This document shows positions 22,845 through 33,400 of a DNA stretch of 64,000 bases, piece after piece. The stretch lies in contig JAWPHD010004372.1 in the NCBI GenBank assembly GCA_037043455.1, positions 1-64,000 on the forward strand, given 5' to 3'. Each line of letters begins with the position of its first letter. The first letter of the stretch is position 1. The DNA comes from Cyrtodaria siliqua. Lineage: Eukaryota; Mollusca; Bivalvia; Adapedonta; Hiatellidae. Below the pieces are notes generated by a model, which was given only the letters and a program-made list of their open reading frames with translations, was not told the origin of the DNA and made no database searches. A program made the translations under genes and the position numbers.

Positions 22845-23090
22845 CGGGTTCGAGACCGATTTACTTAGGCAATGTAGTTCCTTTAACCTCGTCCGTCGGG
22901 TGAGGGCGTAAACCACCGGTCGTCCAAAGAATTGGAGTCTATCCTCCAGAAACGTTAATGGACCATAGGAATTTATTCGATAGAAGAGTAATACACGGTT
23001 AACGGATTTCTATGTCTCATGCCCTTCTTTCTGGAGCGACTCGAAATAATCTAACCAATGTGTTGATGAGTCGCTAAACACATATTCAAA
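22845..23090 (+). repeat. Dispersed repeat family R6
   Basis: Shares 'CGTCCGTCGGGTGAGGGCGT', 'AATCTATCCTCCA-like' and 'CTCGAAATA' blocks with 42838-43080 and a partial copy at 59100-59290. The ends are not sharp. It may be a SINE-like or MITE-like element; no RNA-polymerase-III boxes are convincing. Confidence 0.6.
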
Positions 23091-23204
23091 TGTATATACA
23101 TGAGATATAGGGACCTCAGAGGACATATTCAAATACTTTATTGAACATCATGCTATATGCCCAATGATCAATTGCTGCAGTGGTCAGTTATACTTTATAT
23201 GCCC

Positions 23205-23600
23205 CCACTACCGAATGGTGAGGGGCATATAGCGTTAGCCATGTCCGTCCGTACGTACGTCCGTCCGTCCCGAACAGTTTGTGTGTCTATCTCCTCCCAC
23301 ATTTTTCTGTCGATTGTTTCGAAACTTTACAGGATACTTACCTATGATGTCAAGATGTGCATGTCGTTTCGGCGTTAAAATCGACCCGGTATTACCGGAG
23401 TTATGGCCCCTTTTTTCCGTCAAATTTTCCGTTAAAATACCTTGTGTGTCTATCTCCTTCCACAGTTTTCCTCCGTTTCTTTTCAAACTTTACAGGATGC
23501 TTACATATGATATCAAAATGCGCAAATCGATTCGGCGTCAAAATCGACCCAGTATTATCAGAGTTACGGTCCCTTTTTTGTCAAATGTTACTTTTTACAC
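23205..23600 (+). repeat. Two tandem units (about 164 bp) of a CCGTCCGTCC-led repeat
   Basis: After GGGGCATATAGCG and a CCGTCCGTACGTACG tract, two units begin at about 23279 and 23443 (TTGTGTGTCTATCTCCT...ACTTTACAGGAT...ATCGACCC...CGGAGTTATGGCCCC). This style of repeat is, from general knowledge, frequent in bivalve genomes. The long open frames across it are repeat by-products. Confidence 0.75.
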
Positions 23601-23814
23601 TGATTGTTTTCAGTGGGGGAATCCGTGTCCCATGGACACATTTCTAGTTTTGCTTATCATGTGCCAACTCAGTATCAGCTGCGAACGTTTGTGTTCTAAT
23701 TTCGTTAAGTGTATAAGTGGTAATTTGTTTAATACCTAAATGAACAACAATCAGCGGATGCCCTATTTTATCGGAGTTTGTTTGGACAAGCATATATTTT
23801 CAAATGGACACAAG

Positions 23815-24275
23815 TAAATATAAAAGTCAAGAAGGAAGTGTAGCATTCTGAAAGGACCACAGATAAACAAACAGACAAACAATTATAAGGATAAGGTATA
23901 TATCACAAAAACAAAAGCGTTGACAATAGGGCTACCTCCTCGTAACGGTCAGTGGCAAAAATGGTCGCTTGGGGTTTAAACCAGGTTCTAAGGAGCACCT
24001 AACCTCACACTTACCCTATTGTCATCCTAACGGGACAGTGTAAATAAAGAAATCCACGTCAGGCTATTTCCTCTAACAAGATAGGCAGCATTAATAGGAT
24101 ATGTAAGTATTATACCAATATGATCATGTTTATATGAATATAACAATACAAAAGCCTAGAAAGCCACAAAACAAGTACTCAGTGACTTGGCCAAAGCAAC
24201 AGCAGAATAAACCATTATGGGTACGACAAGACAAGATTGGAGGCAAACGTTAACATCCTCTCAAGATTTAGGTAG
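23815..24275 (+). repeat. Dispersed repeat family R1
   Basis: Fourth R1 copy, with 'GTGTAGCATTCTGAAAGGACC', 'GTAACGGTCAGTGGCAAAAA', 'GACAGTGTAAATAAAGAAATCC' and 'GGGTACGACAAGACAAGATT'. Non-coding. Confidence 0.8.
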
Positions 24276-24529
24276 ACACCATCTGTCCGTTCATCGCACA
24301 AAGAGGAAAGCATGAACTTGAATGGGTTAGCCACTAAGCATGCAGTGCATTGTAAATTGATAGGGTGATAGTCCACCATTAAACAAATTGTTCATAATGA
24401 ATATTGTTCAAATGCTTGAACACTGTATAAGCTGTAAATCCTGAATTCTGTTTACCCTTTTGCGATATGATTGCCTTCTTGGAGAAGGGGCATTGTTGTG
24501 TTACATGTAGTAGAATACGTTACGATAGT

Positions 24530-24825
24530 ACACTGATGATGATGATATGATGGTTTATCCCTTTATCACCGTCTTACCATCGTGCCATCGCACCATCGCC
24601 ATCGTAACATCGTACCATCGCGCTGTCCGTTCATCGCGCTGTCCGTTCCATTTTTATTCGAAGCATAATTCACTCACTCACTCACTCCCTCAATCACCCA
24701 CCCAACCACCCACCCACCCACCCACTCACTCACTCACACACTCTCGCTCTCTCACTCACAGACTCACTCACTCACTCACTCAATCAATCACTCACTCACT
24801 CACTCACTCACTCACTTACCTACCT
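24530..24825. repeat. ATCG-type and ACTC microsatellites
   Basis: 24574-24650 is made of CCATCGTRCCATCGC-like words. 24668-24825 is (ACTC)n with CCCACCCA interruptions. Confidence 0.9.
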
Positions 24826-25700
24826 GCTTGTTAAGTATCAAAAACTGATAATACAAAAAATATATAAAGGCACACACGGCAATCTTGAAGTTGTTATCAA
24901 GCATTAATTGGCGCCTCGATTTACATATCCAGTATCATTTAAACTTTAAACTTGCTTCCATACAATTAAATGAAGAAACAAGTTTTCCTTTGTCCCTTTT
25001 TATTCTACCACAGGTTTAAATATATGATTGCTGCAATCAACAGTTACCAATATGCAAAAGCAATTTGCTTTCAACTATTCATATAATAAATATAATATAT
25101 AATGATCGAACAAATGCATGCTGTGAAGAAAAACTAACGGGACGCCGCGTGTTAAACAAATCAAGATTGCTGCGTGTCCCTTTACAATGTTCTTACCTTT
25201 GTTTTCGTTTAAGACGTTTTAAAAAAGGGTTTACATTGAAGTGAAAGTATTATAAAATCCGAATGTTTACCATTAACAAAATGGCCTCTTTTTAACTATA
25301 TAACACCACTTCCTCTATATAACTTCCTCGATACACAAGTGCGTATATATGTCGTTTTGGATCATAAATTCTCTATAGACAGGTATTGTACGAATTCATT
25401 TTGAAAGTTATTTGTACCTCGGCGGTTTGAAATAGTCGTTCTTGTGCAGTGATCATGTTTGCTTGAAGGATTATGTCCCTTTGAACAATAGAAAGATTTA
25501 AAGATGGATATCTAAAACACTTATACCTATTTTTACATTAAACTTGAAGTACTTTATCTCATTATCCTAGTTAGAAACAAAAGAAAATGATTTCATAAAA
25601 TATATAAATAAAGAGGTTTTAAGGTGAATGTACTCTCAACAAATAGCAAAGTTAAAAGTAGGATAAGTAAAACAACGACTAAATATTTTACATGAAATGA
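24826..25700. other. Non-coding, nothing recognised
   Basis: AT-rich DNA without recognisable exon or element. Confidence 0.6.
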
Positions 25701-26125
25701 AACTTACAGTATATCACATGGTTATCATAAACATCATATATAAACTTACAGTATATCACATAGTTATCATAAACATCATATATAAACTTACAGTATATCA
25801 CATTCATATATAAACTTACAGTATATCACATGATTATCATAAACATCAGATATAAACTTACAGTATATCACGTAGTTATCATAAACATCATATATAAACT
25901 TACAGTATATCACATAGTTATCATAAACATCATATATAAACTTACAATATATCACATAATTATCATAAACATTATACATAAACATCATATATAAACGTAT
26001 AGTATATCACATAGTTATCATAAATATCATATATAAACTTACAGTATATCACATAATTATCATAAACATCATATATAAACTTACAGTATATCACATAGTT
26101 ATCATAAACATCATATATAAAAGTA
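25701..26125. repeat. 42-bp tandem array
   Basis: About nine or ten units of roughly 42 bp, for example AACTTACAGTATATCACATG followed by GTTATCATAAACATCATATAT, with a few partial or shortened units near 25800 and 25970. Because 42 is a multiple of three, a 66-codon minus-strand open frame with a 14-residue repeat appears; it is a by-product. Confidence 0.92.
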
Positions 26126-27077
26126 AAATACTAAACAAAATTATTATGAAGATGTATTTAAACAGTGCACCTTACAGAGAATCTAGCAGGAATTAGAACT
26201 CACCAATATCAGACTATGTTTTACATTTAACTTGTAATATATTACCTTGATATTATTGTCTAGGTTGTGCCAGCCATTAAAAAGTAAAATAAAATATGTA
26301 TAAAGTTGTTATATGCAACTTTTGCTTAAATCACCTGACTTGAAATCAAATGTGTACAGGTACCAATCAAATACCATGACCAGGTATGTAAATGACATAT
26401 GTATGCATTTAATTTCTGCATTGATTATGAACATTTATTTTGTTTCTTTAAAAACAACTTTGACAGATTATTTGAGATTTTAATTGATAGCACCAGCTAG
26501 CTAAGGATATCAAGGTAACATATTGCAACTTTTATTGTAAAATTAGAGTTATACTGTTGAGTTCTAATTCATTCCTGTTGGATTCAATTTGAAGTGCCCT
26601 ATTAAAACCTCTTTATTTATATTATTTTAGTTTTGAAATCATTGTTATGTATGTTCTAACTGGGATAATGAGATGAGGTACTGCAGGTTGCATGTAAAAA
26701 TATGTAGAAGTGTCTAAAATATCAAACTTTTAATTTTTCTATTGTTCAAGGGGACATAAACCTTAGTTTAAACATATTTATTTTACATCGATTGCGATTA
26801 AATTATTTTAACGTGCTTTCATATCCTTTTCTCACGCTCTTTAAATGTAACGCTTCTCTCCCAGTATTACTTAATACGCACATGAATGTGTGAACTAGCG
26901 AACATCCTTAATTTCAATAACGGGCATTCAGTAGCAGACAGATCGATTCGCGATGTCTCAATGTGCAACCTTCACAACGACTTTCACATTGCTTCATGAA
27001 CAAGGACGAATTTCAATGTTAAATTACCTCAGTATGAACAGGGGTGACACAGTGACAACTGAAACAAACACGCCGTC
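26126..27077. other. Non-coding with an inverted echo of flanking sequence
   Basis: 'GATTCAATTTGAAGTG' and 'AAAACCTCTTTATTTATA' near 26580-26625 are complementary to 'TATAAATAAAGAGGTTTTAA' near 25605, and 'ACTTGAAGTACTTTATCTCATTATCC' near 25545 mirrors 'GGATAATGAGATGAGGTACT' near 26663. The 42-bp array is therefore enclosed in a larger decayed inverted repeat (about 25530-26690). Otherwise unassigned. Confidence 0.55.
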
Positions 27078-28036
27078 ATGTCGCTTAGCCATAACCAAAG
27101 TTGTAAGTGTCTTAGACATAACCTAAGATGTATATTTCTTAGCCATAACGTAAGTTGTATGTCTCTTAGCCATAACATAAGCTGTATCTCTTAGCCATAA
27201 ACTAAACTAAACTGTTTGTCGCTTAGCCATAAACTAAGCAACTAAGATGTATGTCTCTTAGCCATAAACTAAAGTGTACGTCTCTTAGCCATAAACTAAG
27301 ACATATGTTGCTTAGCCATAATCTAAGTTGTGTATCTCTTAGACATGAACTAATATGTATGTCTCTTAGCCATACACTAAGCTGTGTCTCTTAGCCATAC
27401 ACTAAGTTGTATGTCGCTTAGCCATAAACTAAGCTGTATGTCGCTTAGCCATAAACTAAGCTGTATATCGCTTAGCCATACACTAAGTTGTATGATTCTT
27501 AGCCATAAACTAAGTTGTATGTATCTTAGCCATAAACTAAGCTGTATGTTTCTTAGCCATAAACTATGTTGTATGTCTCTTAGCCATAAACTAAGTTGTA
27601 TGTCGTTTAGCCATAAACTAAGTTGTATGCCATAAACTAAGATGTGTGTATCTTAGCCATAAACTAAGCTGTATGTCTCTTAGCCATAAACTAGACTGTA
27701 TATCGCTTAGCCATAAACTAAGTTGTATGCCATAAACTAAGTTGTATGTATCTTAGCCATAAACTAAGATGTATGTCTCTTAGCCATAAACTAAGTCGTA
27801 TGTCTCTTATCCATAAACTAAGTTGTATATCGCTTAGCCATAAACTAAATGGTATGCCAAAAACTAAGTTGCATGTATCTTAGCCATAAACTAAGATGTA
27901 TGTCTCTTAGCCATAAACTAAGTTGTATGTCTCTTAGCCATAAACTAAGTTGTATGTCTCTTAGCCATAAACTAAGATATATGTCTCTTAGCCATACACT
28001 AAGCTGTATATCGCTTAACCGTAAACTAAGTTGTAA
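27078..28036. repeat. CTTAGCCATAAACTAAG tandem array
   Basis: About 30 imperfect units of roughly 32-40 bp, most containing TCTCTTAGCCATAAACTAAG then TTGTATG. Each core CTTAG-CCATAAA-CTAAG is itself a small perfect 5-bp-stem hairpin, so the array is a run of mini-palindromes. The open frames it creates (SLSHKLSCM-type peptide repeats) are by-products. Confidence 0.93.
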
Positions 28037-28079
28037 AAAACAACACTTTCGATAAATCTCCCCGCAACGATACAAATAC

Positions 28080-28240
28080 AATAAGAAGCAATACAGTGCA
28101 ATACAATATAATATAAACGCTACATTACACTACACTACACCACACCGCATCACACCACACCCCACTATACTACATCACACCACACCACACTACACCACAC
28201 CACACTACACTACACTACACCACACCACACTAAAAATACA
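28080..28240. repeat. CACAC / ACTACACC microsatellite
   Basis: Degenerate ACACCACACTACACCACAC simple repeat. Confidence 0.9.
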
Positions 28241-28429
28241 ATATGATGCATACGTGTATACAAAACTGCAATGCAAAACTAAGAAACGCTTTAAATAAAT
28301 AGTGTTTAAAGCAGGCAAGCGGAAAATCTTTTGTTTTATTTCCAGTACTCCCATATTCACCTTGTCTCTTTTAAACATCAAGTATAGTTTTCATGTTCCT
28401 TTATCCTATATATCCATATCACCCAAAGA

Positions 28430-28935
28430 GTATCTTCCTTGCTCAGAAATCTAAATAATGTCAAGGTAAGATGTTAAGGTAAGACACCATCTTTACGTAT
28501 CGTTCTGAAAATTATCCATTGCTACACGTTTTGATAACAGGCTTACAATCGTGCAAACTCGGTCAATCCCGTCATGTGTCGGGATAATGTCTCGTGTGTG
28601 TTTCGACTGATCGTTATGTTCAAAATCTTGACATTTTGTTAGCCGGAAGGCAAAGAAACAGAAAATAGTGCACTGTTGCTATATAAACAATATGGCCGCT
28701 CGCCTCACGTGATTGTGTATGAATTGCGTTACATGTTTGTTATTGACAAAACAAATGAAGATTGTATCACTGGTTTCGTTCAAATGAACTATAGATGGAT
28801 CAATCGGCTATGTTACAAATTAATCGGCTTTGTCTTGGTTTATAAACGCTTTGTGCATCAGCATCACTGAGAAGTACTGTACTCGCACAAGAGATCATTT
28901 AATTATTGTAACGCAGAGGCAGCTTTAAAAAGTCA
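28430..28935 (+). repeat. Dispersed repeat family R7, copy 1
   Basis: Shares 'CTTGCTCAGAAATCTA', 'CATTGCTACACGTTTT', 'CATCACTGAGAAGTACT' and 'GAGATCATTTAATTATTGTAAC' with 45830-46070 (there 'TATTGCTACACTTTTT', 'AATCACTGAAAAGTACT', 'GTGATCATGAAATGATTGTAAC'). Boundaries unclear. Non-coding. Confidence 0.6.
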
Positions 28936-29152
28936 CGAAGCAGTTTGCAGAACGCTAATTTCCTATACAATAAACATGATATTAACGGTATAATAATCAT
29001 GATAATGAATAATCAGTTTAAAGTGAATTCAGTTCCTCTTCCGATTTATTTCCGATGTAAGATTTGTTTGAACTATAAATTTCCTTTAAGGCAGACGGAC
29101 ATCAAATCGGAAATTGCTCGATCAAATGTAATTTATAATGTATATGTATGAC

Positions 29153-30030
29153 TGAGCCGAAGCACGCGAAAACGACCCTTCAGACAAAAATTTCACACTT
29201 TATGTTTTTTTATGTTTATGAAACACGGTGATTTTCTCTTTCCAAATCTCTTTATTTTATGTTGATATCTTAATTAAAAATGATTTTATCTCAATTTGAA
29301 AATTAAAGATCGTATTCACCATTAATTTTGACGCTGACGTCGTCGTCTTGGACAACGTCGTTCATTAAACGTCTCACACCACAATTAATTTTCCATAGGG
29401 TCCCATTGTAATGTTTTTGTTCGTGGCATAGAGATAAAAAAGATTTTGCAACATGTATTTATGCTTAAATTCTTCATTGATCCAATATCTGCATGCTATT
29501 AACTTTTAACGAATATTTACCAGATTGAACTTTTTTTAATTTCATGTTTGCCTGACACCTATCAAAATTTAGACAAAAATACAACCCCGTGGAGATTAGA
29601 CCCATGATGTGTAAAATGAGGCAGAATTAGCTAGAAATCTTATATCAACATGCATTTTTCTGGGATCTCTTCCTAAAATGCTGTAGATTTAGAACCTGGT
29701 AAAGATAAATCAATGTATCCTGTAAAATGTAGAAAAGCGAACTTGTTTTTTTTATCTACCTCCTTCATCTGTAGGGCAGGAGTATTCAAGGGAGATAATA
29801 GTGGTGTGAGTCCTTAATAACAACAAAAAACATAAACAATTACCATTTTCTATAGCATCAACTATTTATATTAAGAAACATATTCCCTATGATATAATAA
29901 TTACGTAAAACACAGAAGTGGCGATACATTTGATTAGTAATTAACTGATTACCGGCCGACGTCATAAATTGTTACGTTATGACGTTGTCGTCTAAACGTC
30001 CGAAGGGACGTTTTCGCGTGTTGCGGCTCA
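29153..30030. mobile_element. 878-bp terminal-inverted-repeat element upstream of GRHPR
   Basis: The left end TGAGCCGAAGCACGCGAAAA-CGACCCTTCAGAC and right end (reverse complement) TGAGCCGCAACACGCGAAAA-CGTCCCTTCGGAC match at nearly all of 34 positions. The interior has no open frame of note. No target duplication is evident. Its right end lies only about 200 bp before the GRHPR start codon, so it forms part of the promoter-proximal region. Superfamily undetermined. Confidence 0.8.
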
Positions 30031-30233
30031 TGTGTTTCAAGTAACGTTAATGTATATTGTCTAAGTATTTCAAGTATTTAATCAGTAATGCATATGCGTT
30101 TCAAGTAATTTGAAGAAAATGTATGAGTGCCTTATACCATAACTTGATCGATACCCTTGTGTATAGCCGGCTTCGTGGAGACAGACAGCATCAAATAAAG
30201 CAGTATTACGTAAATGCTCATCAGTCTGAGAAA

Positions 30234-30438
30234 ATGGAGGCAACTAAGAAAGTGTATATAACCAGGCGGATCCCGCAATCCGGGGTGGATATTTTGGCGC
30301 TGGCCGGGATTGAGGTTACGTATTGGGACAGCGATGAGGCTATAGACGAGGCTGGGTTGATGAAGGGTATAGAAGGCGTGGATGGATTATTCTGTATGCT
30401 AACGGATCAGATAGACGATCGTGTTCTGGATGCTGCAG
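30234..30438 (+). CDS. GRHPR: GRHPR exon 1
   Basis: 205 nt, codons 1-68 plus one base. Donor GCTGCAG|GTGAGA. The open frame extends upstream to an ATG at 30123 without a stop. A separate out-of-frame ATG at 30119 opens a 7-codon upstream frame ending at 30142, which could damp use of the 30123 start. Confidence 0.93.
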
Positions 30439-33400
30439 GTGAGACAATTTAAGAAGAATATATGTTTAGCTTTTCAATTCCTAAAGGGGCACATGGCAAT
30501 TTTGATTTATTTTTAATTGGCGGCGTCCCTTTTGTTTTTCCACAAAACTTGCAAATCAGTATTAATACTATTTGATTATTTTAAAGCAATTGCAAATTTA
30601 TTTTTCACATAACTAATTGTTGCTTGCATTGCACCAAGAAAACAAAATAATAAATAAATAAATAGATAAATAAATAAAAAATAAATAAATAAAGGTAAAT
30701 TAAAACTCAAAATGCCATGAACTTTATTTAATTATATGCATGCATGCATATATACACATCAAAATGACACTGGATTAATACATACATGTTCAATTCTTGA
30801 TAATACGCCAAGATTTATGTATATACCTTTAAAGGGAGCATCAGGATTTTTCCAGAAATATATTAAATTATAAAAATGTTCCAGTTCATGATAAAACACT
30901 TATATCCATCAAAATATGATGTTCGAATCATATTGTTAAGGTTTAAACTTCGAGTACACCATATAGCTAGGACGGAATCGTGCATACAATGCTGAAATTA
31001 ACCCTGGTGCGTAACCTAGGATAGCACGTATTACTGTACAGAATGAATTTCATTGTAACTAAGGGGTCATTGTTAGGATCATTTATTATGTTTAGGCGCT
31101 TTAAAATAGAAGATATCATTATTTTTCAATTTTAAGTCGGACCCCTAGACCCCTTTGAAAAGCCTGATGTACTCCCTTTAAAGGGAATGCAGACACACTG
31201 CCAAACAACCGTTATTATTGAGAGTTCTTAAAAATGTCGTCAAGGGTGAAAACTTTATCAAAATCGAATGATAAACAAAGAATTGATCATTTGAAGGTTT
31301 TTTTGAAACGTATATGAAAGCCTCCGTTTTAAAAACAATGACATCACATTTCTAAATTACCATATATGGAATATGTGTACATATGTTAATTAACTTATTT
31401 ATAGGGGGTAAACCACAGCAAAGGAATGAAAAATAAATATACTAAAGTGTCAGTTTAATAAAATAATAAAATATAAAATAATAAAATATAGAATGCATTA
31501 TATGGTCAGTAAAATAGTTTGCATTAATTTGCGGCGATTTTCTTTTTTTTAAATTTACCAATAATGAATATGTCATATATGGTAATTTAGCACTATGACG
31601 TCATATTTCTCAAAAAGAAGGATCCGATATACGTTTTAGAGCAACCTTCAGATGGTCATATCTTCTTTGTTTATTATCCGATTTTGATAATATTTGCACT
31701 GTTTTTCAAGTTGCTCAGAACTCTCAATAATAAATATTGTTTGTCTATCATAACTTTCCCTTAATCCAGATAGAATTGACATTCAATTATTTTTTTTGAT
31801 GGTCATTGCTAATGTTCTAAACTGCCATAAGTAAGCTAAAGGCATTCTTATTAAAAAAGAAAAAAAAGGAAACTGGAATGGTTGACGAAGAATTTAAAAG
31901 CCTAATAACTGAGGGAATAAGACGCATTTCAATCAATAAACACTTTTCAAAAAACTGTGCCATATAAATAGTTTCAATGTATGAACTAATGTACTTTTAC
32001 GTTGTGTCACATGAACATTGTGCTAATGCATAAAATGTGTAGCGAAGTTGCGGCTATATATCGAAATCACGTTGTCTGTAACGTCCCGTCGCGTCGCGTC
32101 CCGTCATGTAACACAGTTTTGTCCAGTCGCGTCACATCCTGTTGCGTCGCGCCCTGTCGCGTAACACATTTTATTACTTGCATGTATTTAACAGTTTTGA
32201 ATGGGTTGTTCCCAATCTTCATATACACTAACAACTGATGACCTTATGTCCCTCTACATCACCCATTGTTGATTGCCTAGTTTATTACAGAATTATGGGC
32301 CTTTGTTTGACTTAGAATTTAAGCAGGGATAGGTTTCGTTTCCGCTCGATAACTTTAGTTAGGAATGAGATATTGGCATGAAACTTTATGGTTAGGAAGG
32401 AATCTTGGGATTGCAGGTCACTGGGGTCAAGGTCATTGTTACTGAAGATAGAAAAACGGTTTGAGAATATTTTCAGAATTAGCATCTTTGAATATTTTCT
32501 GGATAGGAAGCTTATATGAACCTTGGGGTTGCATTTGCGGGCACTGCGGTTAAGGTCAAGGTCACTGTTACTAAAAATTGAAAAACGGTTTCCGCTTAAT
32601 AACTTCAGTTAGGAATGAGATATTGGCATGAAACTTTATGGTGAGTAGTTTATATGAAAATGGAGCTTGGGATTTCATTTGAGGTCACTGGGGTAAGGTC
32701 ATTGTTATTGAAGATAGAAAACGGTTTGAGAATGTTTTTAGAATTAGCACCCTTGAATATTTTCATAATTAGTCACGTTTCTTTACTTAGAATTTGCTTT
32801 AAACTTTACGTCCAGTTTGTCAGTAACTTGAAAAAGGTTGTACCACAAATACTGCATGTGGAAAAGAAATTAAAATCTATTGTAAACATCTTGCATACAC
32901 TATTCAAATGACTCATCTTTCAGACTGTGGATAACCCAGCTTTAACGCCAACATGCGTTTCTCTTGTTGTTAGCGTGTTTGGAGTTAAATTATTTTACAA
33001 CTGTTTTGGGGTTTATACACAATATACAGATTTAGGGCCTTTAACGGTAGAGCGAAATACTTGCCACGTCAATAAGTAGTTCTTGCGAATCCTTGTTTTC
33101 TTATTTCAGGACCTAATTTGAAGGTGGTGTCCACTATGTCGGTGGGCTATGAGCACATTGATCTGTCAGCATGCCAGAGGCGGGGTATACGTGTTTGCAA
33201 CACGCCCAGTGTGTCCACAGACAGCGTCGCTGAACTGACAGTGGCGCTGCTACTCCTGACAGCGCGACGCTTACAAGAAGGTAAACTGAACGCGAATACT
33301 CCAAAACTAGTTCAGTATATATATAATTATCATGCAGATATGCACTTTTCTGCCTAATAAAGGGGTGACCTTTTAACGTTTGCTTTATTAGGCAATGACC

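Noticed and set aside
23235..23739. 150-codon open frame near 23.3-23.7 kb
   Set aside because: Lies within two tandem units of a dispersed repeat; the second unit shows the same peptide pattern with changes that do not preserve codons.
25788..25988. Possible 14-residue repeat protein on the minus strand
   Set aside because: The unit length of 42 bp keeps the frame open mechanically; shortened units break it.
27384..28081. Peptide-repeat open frames (SLSHKLSCM type) on both strands
   Set aside because: By-products of the CTTAGCCATAAACTAAG array; both strands are equally open, and units vary in length by non-multiples of three.
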